A DNA stretch of 64,000 nucleotides from Campylorhamphus procurvoides (taxonomy: Eukaryota > Chordata > Aves > Passeriformes > Dendrocolaptidae): the NCBI GenBank assembly GCA_013396655.1, contig WBMV01000259.1:785348-849347 (forward strand), written 5' to 3'. Made by a program: the position numbers and the translations under genes. Position 1 is the stretch's first letter; each line of letters opens with the position of its first letter. This document shows, piece by piece, positions 40,201 through 53,800 of this stretch. The notes below the pieces were generated by a model. It was not told the DNA's origin. It did not search any database and saw nothing but the letters and a program-made list of their open reading frames with translations.

Positions 40201-42480
40201 GGGGATTACTTGAATTTTTACTTTTGTTCTGTTTTCTTCTATAATTCACTGTGAGTTTTCACCAGAAGAGTCCATAATGCCTTCTGAGACAGAGCAGTAT
40301 CCAGTACAACATTAAAGGGGTACAGTGTCCTGCAAAATTGACTTGAGAGCTCATAAACCTTCTTGAATATGAGAAATATTTTAAAAACTTGGCCTACATA
40401 GTTACTAAAAGGAATTACAGGTGATAAGAAGTAGATTTTTGATGCTCCAATTGCACATTTTTACAGTGAGGGCAATCCCAGGATATCTTTATCAAGTGAC
40501 AAATCCCAGGATATCAATGAGATCAAGCATACCCTCAGCAAAGGTGCTGCTGTAATTCAATTCTGTCTTTCTTTTTGCATCTTTTTGATTTGATAATTCC
40601 CTCCCTTACTCTTTCCTTCGTCCCTGGCACTGGTGAGCCATGGTTCCAACTCACCTGAGCATGGGCTTCTCAAGCAAACTAGATGTGTCTCCCTCTTACT
40701 GTACTATTGCTTACTGCTAAAAGGAGCTCACTTAGAAAAATAATGTACCACTTACTGTGCAGCACCAGTAATTTTGTGTTAGAAAACACCTCCAAAGCAG
40801 GTGTATTCAATGGCAGCATTAATGTCATTTCCAGACTGGAAAGCAAAAAAAGCAGGGAAAAGTAGCCTTTTGTTCCTCAAGCTGGTTTTTTTGAAGAGTT
40901 TTGCTGCCTATTAAGAAGCATATTTAAATAATTCCACAATCAGTCAGGTTGGAAGCAGTAACGTTGTACCCAGTGTTTTAAATGTGAGGTTGGGAACCAG
41001 GGCTTTGGATCTGGTTTCTCGCTGGGGCTCCAATTTGCTACCATTAGCTCCTGGGTAAGTCTCTTCACTTTCTACTGGTTCAGATGTCCCATTTGCTAGT
41101 TTAATAGTGCTTATTTTTCTGGAGTGTGGTGAGGCTCTAAATGACACTATTTTCTGAAGGTGTTATAGAAGTCAAAGTAGTAATTTTGTATCTAATTGAA
41201 TACTTCAGTCTAACAGATGGGAGCAAAGCTTGAGTAAAAGGTTGAACATTTTTTTCCCCCTTGCATATTTCTGCTATTTTTACACCTCAGAACTCCCTGT
41301 GGAATGAATACCTCTTAAATGAACATGAATGTTCACAGGATACATTTTGCAATCTCTGGGGCTGGTCAGCTTTCTGTGGGCTTTGGGGAAATGTTGGTTG
41401 CTGCCAGAGAAGGGGATGCCATGGCTCTGTTCTACAAGCAGAGGCACACACAGGAGGGCTGTGTTCCACCACGTGCTGCAGGGGATATCTTTGGGCTTTT
41501 TGCTCCTACAGCCAATGCCAAAATCAGGTTTCTTTGCTCAAGCCCTCCCTGCTTCAGCTCTGATTGCAGCAGTTGCTCAAGTTCACTGCTCTGTCCTGCC
41601 TTGGTTTGCAGTTTCACTTCATGCAAGTTTTTCCAGGGCTTCTGATTTGGGAACATGATGCTTGTCTTTTCCAAAACCATAATGTGTGACGTGTTATTTG
41701 TTGAATAGCTTACAGGGCAAAGCACTGGTGTCAGTCTCATGAGTTTTCAAGGTGACTAATGGGTTTATGGTGATTGGGCAATAGGAAAGCAGCCTAAAAT
41801 ACATTTACTATGGAGAAGGGTAGAACCGTGCAAAGGCCTCATCCACAGGTGCAAACCTTTCTAAGTCCATAATTTCTATGGCACCATGGACCTGTTCCTC
41901 TTTATCTGTGTTCCTTCACCATGATGTGGCATGAAACCCATGGAATCCAGGGCCTTCCCTCCAGCCTTGGGAAGAGCGCAGAACAGGCAGCTGACCTTTC
42001 CCCTGGACATTTAATAGCTCAATGTCCTGCTACGTCCTCTTTGCTTTTCTGTGTTCTAATTAGAACTTCAAAATTATTATTTGCTCTTAAATCCCAAGTT
42101 CAATTTGGCATCTCGTACTGGGATTTCCTGCCTGAAGAATTCAGACTATTGGCTGGAAACCTCTCTTGTCCCGTTCCCTCCCAGATGGTCAGTGTGCTCT
42201 GCAGCTCGAGCCTGACAGCCAGTTCAGGTGACACTGCAGGGACACGTGTGACAGGGCAGGTGCTGGGAGCAGCCTCAGGTAAGCACCTCACCTGTGTTCT
42301 GTACCCTGGCAGGGAAGAACTCAGGCCCTGCCCTCCCTCAAAATGCCAAGAGGAGTGGTTTTCAGCCATAAGGTGTATTGTGGGAGATAACTCTAAAATC
42401 TGGATGTAACCAGGAATGTTTGTGTTGTTGCAATACACTGACGATGTTTTCAAACTTACACCACTGGCTTAGGGCAATTT
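34280..42480. other. Non-coding DNA, no gene seen
   Basis: The longer frames are 136 codons (34,269-34,679 plus), 148 codons (37,429-37,875 minus), 146 codons (37,650-38,090 plus) and 162 codons (41,921-42,409 plus). Minus-strand frames overlap the last three, and minus-strand overlap in the same interval argues against coding. None shows a conserved domain I recognise. An imperfect direct repeat lies at 40,474-40,515. A donor-like 'tcaggtaagc' at about 42,275 lies inside the 162-codon frame, without a matching upstream exon that I can defend. Confidence 0.6.
40474..40515 (+). repeat. Imperfect direct repeat, 28-bp period
   Basis: The 14-mer aatcccaggatatc is repeated exactly at 40,474-40,487 and 40,502-40,515. 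The sequence between the copies and after the second copy is only loosely similar. This is probably an old, partly decayed tandem duplication. Confidence 0.75.
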
Positions 42481-45400
42481 CCTAAAGGTGACTGAGAAAA
42501 GAAAGTCCATTCATGGTAGATCTGAATTTATTACTCAGGGACTTGCACCTCCTCTAGGAAAAAAAAGAGAGGTAAGTAAAAAGATTGGAAAATGTTGCAC
42601 GAAACAAAACCTTTTCAAAATTTCTGCCAAGAATTGGATAAATGCTCTCTATGTTGTATATTTGTTAGGTCAGATTCTGCACTCTATCTGGTCTACAATC
42701 TTACTGAGTTACATGTAAGAGTTGCTTGTAATGGGTTCTGAGAAGTCTTGTAAATGCAAAATATGTTGTGGGGTTTTTGTGTTACTGGCATATTACAGAA
42801 ATGCATAATTTATTAGAAATGCAGTAACTTCACTTTGATACAGAAGGTCTAATAAAGATGCACCTTTGCTCAGGATCTTGAATCTTGGGTTAGAAGAATA
42901 TTTGGAAAGCAATTTGTAACTCAAAATTTGGGATTTTTTTTCTTTGTATAACTACAGCACCATTTTAATCCTCTTAATTATTTTAGGAAAACTTACTGTG
43001 TTTCTGACAACCACAATCTGTATTGAAAAAATGTGTCTTCAAGTTTGTTTGTTCCAGATTAGTGAAATTACTGTGTGAAATACTACAAAAGTTATTACAC
43101 TTTAAATACATCAGGTTTTGTTAATGCAAAAGAGGTAAAACTGAATTCCATTTGCTCTGAAATGAGAGCCTTCAAATGGCAGCAAATAAATTCTTCAAAA
43201 TGTTACCGCTGCCTGTCCATTCTGTATAGTATTTGTCAGGAGATAAATTAACACAAAAAATTCAAAAAAGTCATTTACTCATACTTTAAGGCTGAGTAGA
43301 ACATTTAATGTCGCATTTTCCACTCCTTTTTGCTGCAGAAATAAGAAATTCAAATCAAGAAATGAGAATGTGATTATATTTTTATAGGTCATATATAATG
43401 TAAATTTTGAAAGGGGTGCAGAAGTTTTCTGTAATTCTATTTAGTAAAAGAAAAAAAAAAAGCCTGCATAAAAGCTTTTACACTTGTCCCTGGGGAACCC
43501 AGTGAGGTGATGTTAATTTTTGTTAGGAATTAATCTTAGAAAATTTCACAGTAGCAAAAATCGTGAACACTTAAAGAAATAATGTAACTTCAGGAACAGT
43601 TCTGACATATTCCAACCAGCATAACCTGAAGCATAACTTTCAAAGAAACTGTATATTCCTGCTTTTAATTGTCTTCTAATTCCTCTCCTTTGACAACAAT
43701 CAAGTTTGAAAGAAGTGGAGGTTCAACAGTAGGTGGTTTTTACCAGATTCACTCCCTAAGAAGGGGTTTAAGGTTATGTCTCATTTTTCCATTTAGACTT
43801 AGGCAGGGTTGGTCTAAGTCAAAGGACTGGTGTATTTCCCAGATTGTATTTGATTTAGCTACAGATTTTTGGTACTATTTTCCCCTTTCTCAAGGCTTTG
43901 TTTCATGCATTGCAATACCTGTGCCCTTTGAGGAGAACAAAATGCATAATGAAATGAAGCTTTTACTTGGAATTGCAGGCTGTGTATCCCATTTTAGATT
44001 TCATAGCAAGGGCTATCCAGGCTGTACCCCTGGCAAATCATTGCAGCTGTAGCCCTTGGAGGGCCATTATACTGATACAAAGCATATCACATACAGCCAG
44101 TGTTCATCAGGAATTATGAGAGCAGGTTTGGATATCCTGTATTTTGCTTGTATTATATTTTGAGCCATGTATCCCTGTCTTTTGCTGAGAGATTCTCAGG
44201 GAAGCAATTAGTCTGGATTACATGGCAATGGTTTCATTCTATGAAACAAAACAATAAAAAGCAAGCAAAAGGAATTGCTTTTGGCAGAAGATGATCCCAT
44301 TACTAAGAAGAAAAAATTACTTGATGTTAAATTAAATGCTTATCAAAATACAACAGAATATGATAACAAATAATTTAGATAATCACTTTGAAATAAGGAT
44401 TTAGACAAAATCTCCTCATTCATTCGGTGCATGTGATTTGCTAAATCAAAGCCATGGAATCAAGGCTGTGTTGAGCCCTTGGTTTGTGGTGAGAGCCACT
44501 GGTAGGGGACTGCATGGCCCAGTCAGCACAGTGTGGTAAGAGCTGATGTCATAGAATGTTGGCAGTGCCCTAATGTGCAAAATATCCGTGTGTACCATCA
44601 TTTCTGGGAGGAAGGGCTTCCCCACAAGGGTACCTGTTTTCACTGTGGCCTTTGCATAGGAGTGGTGCTCTCCTGTGAATGGCTTGGATTTTGTCCAGGC
44701 AAATGGGGTGCATTGAGACCAGTGGGTGCAGAGAAGGAACCCCCCTGAAAACCTGACTTTTTAAACCAATTGACCCTGTATCCCAAGGAATGAAGCCAAA
44801 ATGTGTCTGGGTGCATGAGCTGGAATGCCACGGGTGCAGCAGAGCTCTGGGCTGGGCCCTGGGAGGCAGCTCCTGGTCCCTGACCACACACCAGCACTGC
44901 AGAGCTCTGCTCACCTTCTTCCCAAGCAGCAGCAAAATGCCATGACTGTTGTTTTCTGGAACAGGCTGGCCTATGAGGAGAAAAAACTTTCAGTCCCAGA
45001 AGAAAGCGAAAAAGATTCCTTAAAAACGTGGGCTGCCAAAGGGGGAACTGCAATACATATAAAACCATAGATCTATTAAAAGCTGCAGTGGTTCCTACAG
45101 TGCCTGCTGGGAAACAGGTTTTGTTTTTCCATTTCTTTCAAGATTTGTTGTACTGTTTTGAGTGACAGAAGCTCAGATCTATGGAAAATGGAACATTTCA
45201 GCAGTGAGCATGTTCTTTTCCCTGGACAGGCCCTCTGGTCACTTGAAGAAATACTGATCTTCTGCCTTTGGTGATGACAAATCAAATGCCCTTTAAAAAC
45301 ACTCCCAAATAATGTTTTTATTCCAGACCTACTAGAGAATTTTTATGATTTCCCTTCTAGATTGCTATGGTAGAACAATTTTAAGTAAAGGCAACATAAG

Positions 45401-48400
45401 TATCACGTCTTTTAACTTCAACTGCTAACTTGGAACCAAAAAAGCATCCTTTGTCTACAGATGTTGGACTTTGTTCAGCCAACCTTTGAAGAAACAGAAT
45501 GTGCCTTTTGTATAAATCAGGACCAGACTTAAACACAGGGGGCAATTTGCTCACTGCATTTGAAGTTACGATTTGACATAACAAAGGATATTACAAGGAA
45601 CTGTGGTGAAGTTTAAAAAACCAGTACTGAGCTAAAGTTTATTGCCAGTCCTGTTCCTGCAGATCAAGGCTATGCTAATGTGGTCTAGGGTTACTTTAAT
45701 ATTTTGCAGCCTCTCATTCCCTCAGTGCATGTTTTAAACATGCATATCACTCACTTTTATAATAAAATAACTTGATGAAGCCTTCTGCTTTCTGTTGGCC
45801 TCCTGAGGTAAAAAAACTCACAGATATGTCAAGTCTCACATTGTTTGTTCCAGCTTCATTACGTTTGATGAAAGAAATATCTTGGTCATATCTCATAACA
45901 TGCAGTACTTCCTCAATAACTGGATTGCTGTAAGAAAGGACATTTTTTACCTGGCTAATGAAATTGTATCCAAGTTATTTCCCTGGTCTTCTTTGTACGA
46001 TACATAGAGAAAGCTGACAGCATTAGCAGCTATTGCACAGCATGATGGAAAACCTTGAAAAGGACTTTTGTCTTTAGGGGCGGATGAGTGGGATCTTTAC
46101 AGCCTTCCTGAAAGATGTACTGTGCAGCTTTTTATTCTCTGTGCAGGAAGAGGTGTGTGTATATTCTAAATATAATTGTGGGTCAGAGTGTAAATGTAGG
46201 GCTCTGTGAACTCCATGGCAGGAACCAGACCTATCAATTATGCCAGTGGGAGGTTGCTGCCGGGATCAGAGGCAGATTATAGGCCTGGCTAGGGCTGCAC
46301 TCACATGGCTTTGCTGCTACAGCAATCTTGGTGTGCTCCCCTTGCAAAGAGCACGTTACTGATGTGGATGCAGCACATTCCAGGCTGAAAGATTGTGAGT
46401 GAAAGGTGCTCCTCTTGAATAAAAAAATGTTGTCCATATAAGTGTTTTTCTGCACTACAGCTTTGGTTTTGCAAATAGTCATGTGTGAGTTGTGTCCACG
46501 TTCATGTCTGGAGTATTTAGAGCTCTGATTCATGGTCAGAGAAGCCTGGCTTTCAGCAAATAAACCAAGAGGACTAAGCCAAAGCCTTGCCCTGTGCCCT
46601 GCTGGAGAAGTTGAGCAACCATAAGGTTCTCTGTGTGACATGGAACAGGGATAGAAACAGTTATTCACCTGGGACAACCACAAATAATCCTAGGGCATCC
46701 AAATTCCCAATGAGCCATCCAGTTAAAATGACAAAGGACACTTTTCTTTCCAATCTTTGTTTTGGTGAGGAAGCAGAAAAATCAGCTTCTAACAGAAACT
46801 GAATTTGCTCTAAAACAACTGGATGGAAACATTCTTGATTTTCCTCATAAGCACAAGACAAAATTATTGGTTTTTAAAAATGAAGGCCTTTTAGTGTGCA
46901 CACTGTAATAAAATCACTCCAGTTTCTTCACTTGTGCCTTACTAAGGCATGGGGTTTATAACTGAGGGATTGCAAGGCATGGAATGTAGAGGGAGTGAGA
47001 GATGATGAATGCAGAATCTTTGTTACACAAAGAAGTAGAAAGTATTGATCAAAAAAATGCTTTGAGGAAAACCAATTAGGGACCCATTGATGGCAAAATG
47101 ACCTGCTCATCCATCTTTCAAATGGAAGTTAAAACTAAGGTCCACGTCATTTGTGCCCATTTCAAACACTTGAACATCTTTACTGAACCCTGAATGCTGT
47201 TAATTTTGGTCTCCTGGCCAAACTCCAAACTGAATAATTATTCTGCTTACTCCTTTCCTAAATGACAGCAGCAGCTTCATTAGGAACAAATGCATTCATA
47301 GTTTGCTGACCTAAACTGCTCTTATATTGCTATGCACTATTAACTGTTGCTGCATTTCCAAGCAAGGCTGGCTGCATTTCCACAGCAGACTAAATGACCT
47401 CTGGACAAAGCATGTATATCTTCAGTTTGTTTAAAAGGCTTGGGGACAAAAGGTGCTGTCTGTATAATTGCTATCACAGGAATCATTTCAGGCCTAGAAC
47501 AGGCAGGTGATGAAGTGTGTTCACTGAACAGGGAAAACTTGGCATTCAGGGCTGTCAAAGATGAAAGAAAGAGACTGTTTGGGGACAGAGGGTGTGGAGC
47601 TTGTGGCCACTGATTGTTGTGAAAAAGGTACTTTGACTAAGGAGCATTGCAAAATTACAGAGCAAAATGGGGAGCAAAGAGAGAGTGGAGATTTCCCAAA
47701 ACCAGGAGGCTCAGTGCTTTCTGGATCCCTGTTTCTGGATAACGAGGCTACCTAGTGACATGCAGGTGGGTTGGGTTTTTCCCAGAAGTAAAGGAGATAA
47801 ATTATTGAAAACTCTGATAAAATATTCCAGCAATTCTATGCGTACTTTCTTAAGGTTTTATATTTTGTTATTATGTTATAACAACCTTTAAAAAGTCCAT
47901 ACCCTGCCTGAAAGGTGAGAGAAAGCCTGAAACAGTGTAAGATATGAGCAAGAGGCTTTTATAGGCTTTGTCTTCCTACTGCGCTGTTTCACTACAGCAT
48001 AATCCTTGCTCTCTGGTGCTCTCAGCACCTGAACTGCTTGCCTAGAGTGTTTCTAAGCTTAGATGCTCAACTGCACAGTGTTCCTAAAACCCCCCAGAAC
48101 AGTCTAAACACAAACAGCTAACTGCAGAAGTTGTCTCTGTGAAACTGTCCCAGCTGTGGGAGTGCCACATGGCAAGAGAGCACTCCAATCCACACAGTGG
48201 TTACGGTGGCAGCAAGGAACACATTTTGACCCCAAGGTCTTGGCTTTCATTAACCTTTGTCTCTGTGTTGCAATCAGAAGCTCTGCCTGATCCTTTCATA
48301 CAGCCTGAAAGTAGACTACAGTGTAGAGCTGGGCAATTTGCTCTCTGTAGATGAGTTTGGCAAGTACAAAGCTGTGCTCCCATTCTCCCACGTAGGAGCA

Positions 48401-49020
48401 GCGTCCTTGCCTTTCACTGGTCAGCAGATTTGTGGTCAGGAAAAATCACACATTTATTTCCAGTACTAAAGCTATTACTAAATTATAGCATTACTATCTT
48501 GTAAATCAGAGCAGTACTTAGCAGAAGAGAGAAGATCCAGCCTTGTCCAGAGGGCTGGTGAGCTCCTGAGCCCAGGCCCCTGCCCTGCTCCCATCCCCTC
48601 TGAGCACGTGGCTGATGGTTGCTGTGCTGAGCATCCCCTCTGCCTTGGTCAGGTCCCACGTGGGAGCCTGGGTGCAGAGGTTTGGCAGCAGGAATCCCGT
48701 GGTGGTTTGGGCTCCCCAGCTTTATTCTGCCTCAGTGAATGCAGCTGACATCTCCAAACTGGAGCTAATGGTTTCAGCACTGGCCTTTTGGCTGGGGATT
48801 TGTAAAGCACAGCACAAACCCCTGAGGAAGTGCAGCATTCAGAAAACAGCACAAATATCCATGGGTTTTAAAGTATTGTGTGCTGTATTGAGGTGTTCCT
48901 GTAAACTTGGATATGACTATGTGATATCTGTTAGTTGTTGTGTGACTGGTACCAGAACTCTAAATCCCTGCATTTATTCTTTCCTAAATGTGAAGCATTT
49001 AAACCAGAAGTGTTCAGTTC
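42481..49020. other. AT-rich non-coding DNA, no gene seen
   Basis: Unique DNA with a GC-rich patch at about 44,821-44,915 (several CTCTG/GCAGAG-type elements). The longest frames are 149 codons at 46,234-46,683 minus, 142 codons at 44,640-45,068 minus and 136 codons at 48,615-49,025 plus. All lack family signatures, and each overlaps at least one other frame. A good donor-like 'gaggtaagt' at about 42,568-42,576 could end a non-coding exon, but no convincing partner acceptor was found. An 11-base A run is at 43,451-43,461. Confidence 0.6.
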
Positions 49021-50830
49021 ATTAGTTATCTGAAATTATTGTGGTAATGCTTCTATACATTACTAGGATCTATTCTTAGTGCTGTTAGGATGTATTAGTG
49101 CTCTCTCTGTTCTTTAATGTTGAAATTGAAAGTATCAATTTCCTCCCAAATGTCAATGTTTGTCATCAAGGAAAAGAACAAAATAAAAGAAGTCATATCA
49201 TGCACATCAGCAGGACTGCTGAGCATTGTGGATGCTCCTGATCCCTCCCAGACAAAAAAAATGTGCATTTAGAGAGACTGAAGCATCTTTGAACAGTCTG
49301 CTGTGAGTAAAAGGGACTCATTTTGCAACAGACTTTATTTGCTATGAATAATTTGATGAGCTTTATTTAATTGGCAGACACAACAATAACCACTCATATC
49401 ACATTTCCCACAGGCTCCAAATCATGTCAGAGCCCTTTTGCACAGTTAAATGGTTACTAGTTCTCCTCTTTCAACATCTGTTTTAGTCCATCTTGCCAAG
49501 TATCCATTCATTGATGTTACAATATGATGTTAAATAGTCAAAATCACAACAGAGCTTTAGGATGGTGCCTGAACCTCATTTAGTTCTCTCATTTTGGATT
49601 TTGGAACTTTGTCTATCATTCACTGAACTTTAGGAGAAAACACCGAAATCCATCAATAAAAGAGAAAGGGAAACAGTGAGAACATCATTAACAGTTCCAG
49701 CAGAACTCTAGATAATCATTTGGATTTCAGGAGAATATAAACATTTAGAGCACTTAGAAAAATCAGTGTTTTTTTTAATCAAAACAGAAACAATCCACAA
49801 CTTTTCCCTGCCTTTCAATAATAGTTCAATTCACCAATATTAAATTATATTGGAGAACCTATTCAAAGACAATAAAATTTACATGTCAGCAATTCTCATT
49901 CTGATGTGGCAGATAATGGAGACTCAACACTGCAATATTTGCAGCCCCAGGATGAGCCAGTTCTTTTTGACTTGAAGGACCAGCACTGGATATTAAGAAT
50001 AACAGTAGATTTCTAAACTTCTTATGCAAACCCATCAGCCTTTTCACTAATATTCTCATTCATAAGCAACAAGAGATCTTATGCTAATTTTAAGCCTTTT
50101 TTCTAACCTCTCTGTACAAAAGCAGCTTAGTAAAAGACTTCAGTCCGAACAGAATTCAGACCACAATGTACTTCTCATTGTATACAAAAAACATGTGCTT
50201 ACCCAACTTGGCCTTACTTGATGATATGTTCCAGATTGGCATGAACTATTTTATAAAATGAAAATTGAAAAAAGATGTTAATGAAGACTCCCTCCTTAGA
50301 AACAGTGGATAGGTAATGAAACAAGCCAACAATTCTCAATTTTATATCCTCTTCCACAGAAGGCACAGCTCTGTCACATATTTGAATGGCTGTTCTTTCA
50401 AAATTGGCAGGTTCTTCAAAATATTGCTAAATAAGATCATTGTGTGCCACATTCTTGTGCCAAAATACACAAAATGCACTATATAAGTCACATATGCATT
50501 TAGACATCCAGGACAGGATCTCAGAATAGGCTTTTTTTAACTGTAAATAACAAGCCTCTATTATGAGCTAAATGCTATTCTCCCTGTGAGACAACCATAA
50601 CATTTATTTACCCAAACTCAGCAGAATGGCCTCTCAAATTATAGCAAAGAAGAGGCAGAAGAGAAAGACAGAGAGGATTTAGGCCCAGATCCTGGGTGGT
50701 TTTCAATCAAAGGCTGATCTGTCATCCTCTAAAAGAGACCAGTCTTTTGCCTCTAATGACCAGTTGCTGTGATGTGGCTCTGTGGGCAGGAATTGTGTAT
50801 GAGGGAGATCAGATTCCTGTTATGACCGAG
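49021..50830. other. CpG-depleted, frame-free AT-rich stretch
   Basis: By eye there are only three CpG dinucleotides in about 1.8 kb (49,644; 50,146; 50,827). No frame of 60 codons on either strand occurs from 49,026 to 51,776. Stop codons are dense in all frames, so coding function is excluded for long exons. The sequence is complex rather than simple repeat, with scattered homeodomain-like cores and poly-A-signal-like AATAAA strings. It could be ancient constitutively methylated intergenic DNA, an intron, or an AT-rich conserved or UTR-like block. Confidence 0.6.
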
Positions 50831-53800
50831 GATGGATGAGCCTGTGTGTAAATAAAAATGTGCACAGTGGGTTTGGGCATGCTGGATCTCACACTAGAAA
50901 ACAGGTCCTTGTATTAAAATAGGAACTTTGGAAGGAAATAGAAATCAAAATGAAGCCCTAACATGGGATTTAATTGATCAGATACAAGGGAAAACACTCA
51001 TGGCAAAGGTTTATGTGACATCCAGAAGTAGGTAGTGGGCTTGTGATCTTGCCATTAGTTGTGACTGAAAATATTCTATTTTTTTGCAGGATTTCATGAA
51101 GGAATGTTCCAAAAGGCAGGATTTTGTGGAAGCCAATGAACGTGGATTTTGGACAGAAAGGTTCTATCTCATTAATTTCCTTGCTTTCTTCAAGGACACA
51201 GTGTCACAGCTGTGGATGATGTGGATGGTACAGGGGGTGTAATGTGGAAACAGAAGATGATACCATTCTTTAGTGAGAGTTGCACAGCACGAGAAGAAGT
51301 GTGTAATGGATAAAAATCCACTTTTGAACAGGATACTGAGTGTGGTTATTAAAAGATGGTATGTTTCCTTGAGGGTCTGAGAGGGAGCCCTTGTTTATCA
51401 CTGCATCTAACTGCAATATCTATTCTCAAATAATCAATTACTTGTGAAACCAAAACTGAAGGTAAAGAAATTGCAGAATAATGCAACTCTGTCCAAGGAG
51501 ACTTACCTATTTAAGATCACAGAGGAGCTCAATTTTCAGTCAGGAACAATGCAGACAAACTTACTAGTCTCATGTTTACGTAAGTACATATTGCATGTGT
51601 TAAGAGCATATTCACAGTAAAACTGAGTCAGAGGATTTTAAGAATTCTGACTGCTTTCATCTGGAAAAAAACCTGTTCCAGTGAGTTAGAGAACTGAACT
51701 CTACAGAGGCTTTGAGGGGGAAAGGGGCTTACCTAAGAGTTTCTAAAGAATATATTTCCTAGCCTAGCAAAATCAGATGCAAATTATACTTGGCAAAAGG
51801 CAAGGACATTGGTTTTGTTTGCTTTCCCAGGAACATCTGCCTTTTGGTTTACATGAGGGAATCCATGGGTGTTTAAGCACAGTTGTGCTCCAGCACAAAA
51901 CCTTCACCTCCCCAGACTGCAGGTCTGACAGAGCACTCTGCCTCTCCCTTACAGTTCCCCTTCTGTGAGGAGCCCCATCATTGCCTGTGTGCAGAGCAAA
52001 TCAACCTCTGAGACACTTCAGAGACACAACTCTAGCTGAGAGAATATTGCAAGCAGGTGTGAAGGAAATAAAGGAGGGAGGAGAGACAGTGCTGATAAGA
52101 AGAGGCTGAATGGAAGTATTGAACTTTCATCTGTAGTTTGTGGGGTAATTGAAGACCAATCTGATCAGTAGGCAGATCTACCTCTCTAGAGTTCAGGAAG
52201 AGGCAGGAAAATCAGGTTTATAGTTTAATTCATATCCCTGGATTTTACTCCCCCCCTACACTGCCCTCATGTGGTCTTAGTGCCAGCACAAAAACTCTGT
52301 TAGAAGCACAAAAAACATTATACTTGGAGTTTTGGAGTAGTGTGTGTCCAATCGTATCATAATCACCCTGATTCGGGTGCTTAATTCAGGGTGTTTTAAC
52401 AAATCCTACTGTTCTGGGACAAAATCCCAGAGTACAGATTAGAATCTGTTATTATTTGATTAGAGCAGTAGTTCTTAATCTGATTGTCAGTCCCTGTGCT
52501 CTAAGGGCAGGCCTTACTATGACCTAAATGCCAATTCCTTACCCTGTTTTAGCCTCTGGGTTTTTCTCCTGGTTGCTGTTGGGTGGCTTATGTGAAATGA
52601 GTTGGAGGTTCCAGACCTGGTCGTAGGAGATGGGTGGTCATGTAATGAAAATCAGCATCTCCAAGCAAATGGCATGATTAGCACTCCCAGACCTCTGAAA
52701 CAGGTGAAGGCTTTGGGGGTAGCAGAGCTGCACCATTCTCTCTCAGACACAACTAAACTGATACTGATACTAAAATGCAGCACAGAGAGGGAGCCCAGCC
52801 AGAGCTTGGGGTTCTCCCCCTGGCTTGGGCATGGTCATGCTCCATCTGATTTGCTGTCTGTCACACAGGAACAGTGACATTGCAAAGTGCTTACATAGCT
52901 ACAATGCCCTACGTAAGAATTAATCATTGCTGTAGAGTTTGGGAGCCAAATTCTGACCTTTCCGTGCACTTGTATGTCATTAAATTGCCATAAGCCTGTC
53001 TGAAGGAACAATTTAACCATCAGGCTGTAGCAGGGCAAGGGCTGCAAAACCCACCCACAGCACACATCCAACTGGAGGCTGCTGTCCCACCACCAAAACA
53101 GAACAGGAGGGAACAGATCTGAGACAACAGCAGGTCTTGGCAACCATTTCACACAACCCCTTCTAGGAGAGGTGAACTGATGGAAATTCATCTGGGGGTG
53201 ATTTGAAGACAAATCTCGAGAGAACCAACAAGAAAGAGAAACCAGTGTTGTGAAAGTGCTTGGCTGTCTTGTCAAATCCTGTTCTGCTTGTTTGTGACTG
53301 CCCCTTCCCTTCAGTTCAGGCACTCTTCTCTTTAGGCAAACACAAATAACAGCTATGTATTTTTGGTCTAAGAGAGACAACAAAGAAAGCTGAAAGAATA
53401 AAAGTAACTTTTCTGTGAGAAACCACAGTCTGCTCTTGGACAGGCTGTAGCCATTCCGAGAACAAACCAGCTATTGCCTCCACTAGCAGGCAGAGCTCCT
53501 ACAGCTTTACAAGAGGGAAAATGCATGGGGATTTTTTGGCAACCCACCCCGTGCTCTGACTTCCACATTTCAGAAAAGCCAAAGGGTGCTGGTGGAACAT
53601 ATGAGAGCAATACCCTTAGAAATCAGTAACAGAATGTGAAAAATACTTGTTTCAGTTGTGAGTCATCCTTTAGAGAATAAAATACCACCCAACATACCAG
53701 GATTGTCAGTATGGAGGTCCTAATTAATCACAGAGGAAATGATTTAGCAGCCATAAAAATGAGAGTACAGTTTTTGGAAGATGATCTGATAAAGACCGGT

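Noticed and set aside
41921..42409. 162-codon plus-strand frame with an internal donor-like 'tcaggtaagc'
   Set aside because: A minus-strand frame of 117 codons overlaps it, no protein family is recognised, and no matching acceptor or neighbouring exon could be defended.
42488..42718. Frame with a strong donor-like 'gaggtaagt' near 42,570
   Set aside because: A consensus donor alone is common by chance; no paired exon or conserved peptide was seen.
52835..53383. 182-codon minus-strand open frame
   Set aside because: No recognisable domain, signal or repeat; length is within chance for the window; no splice or promoter context.
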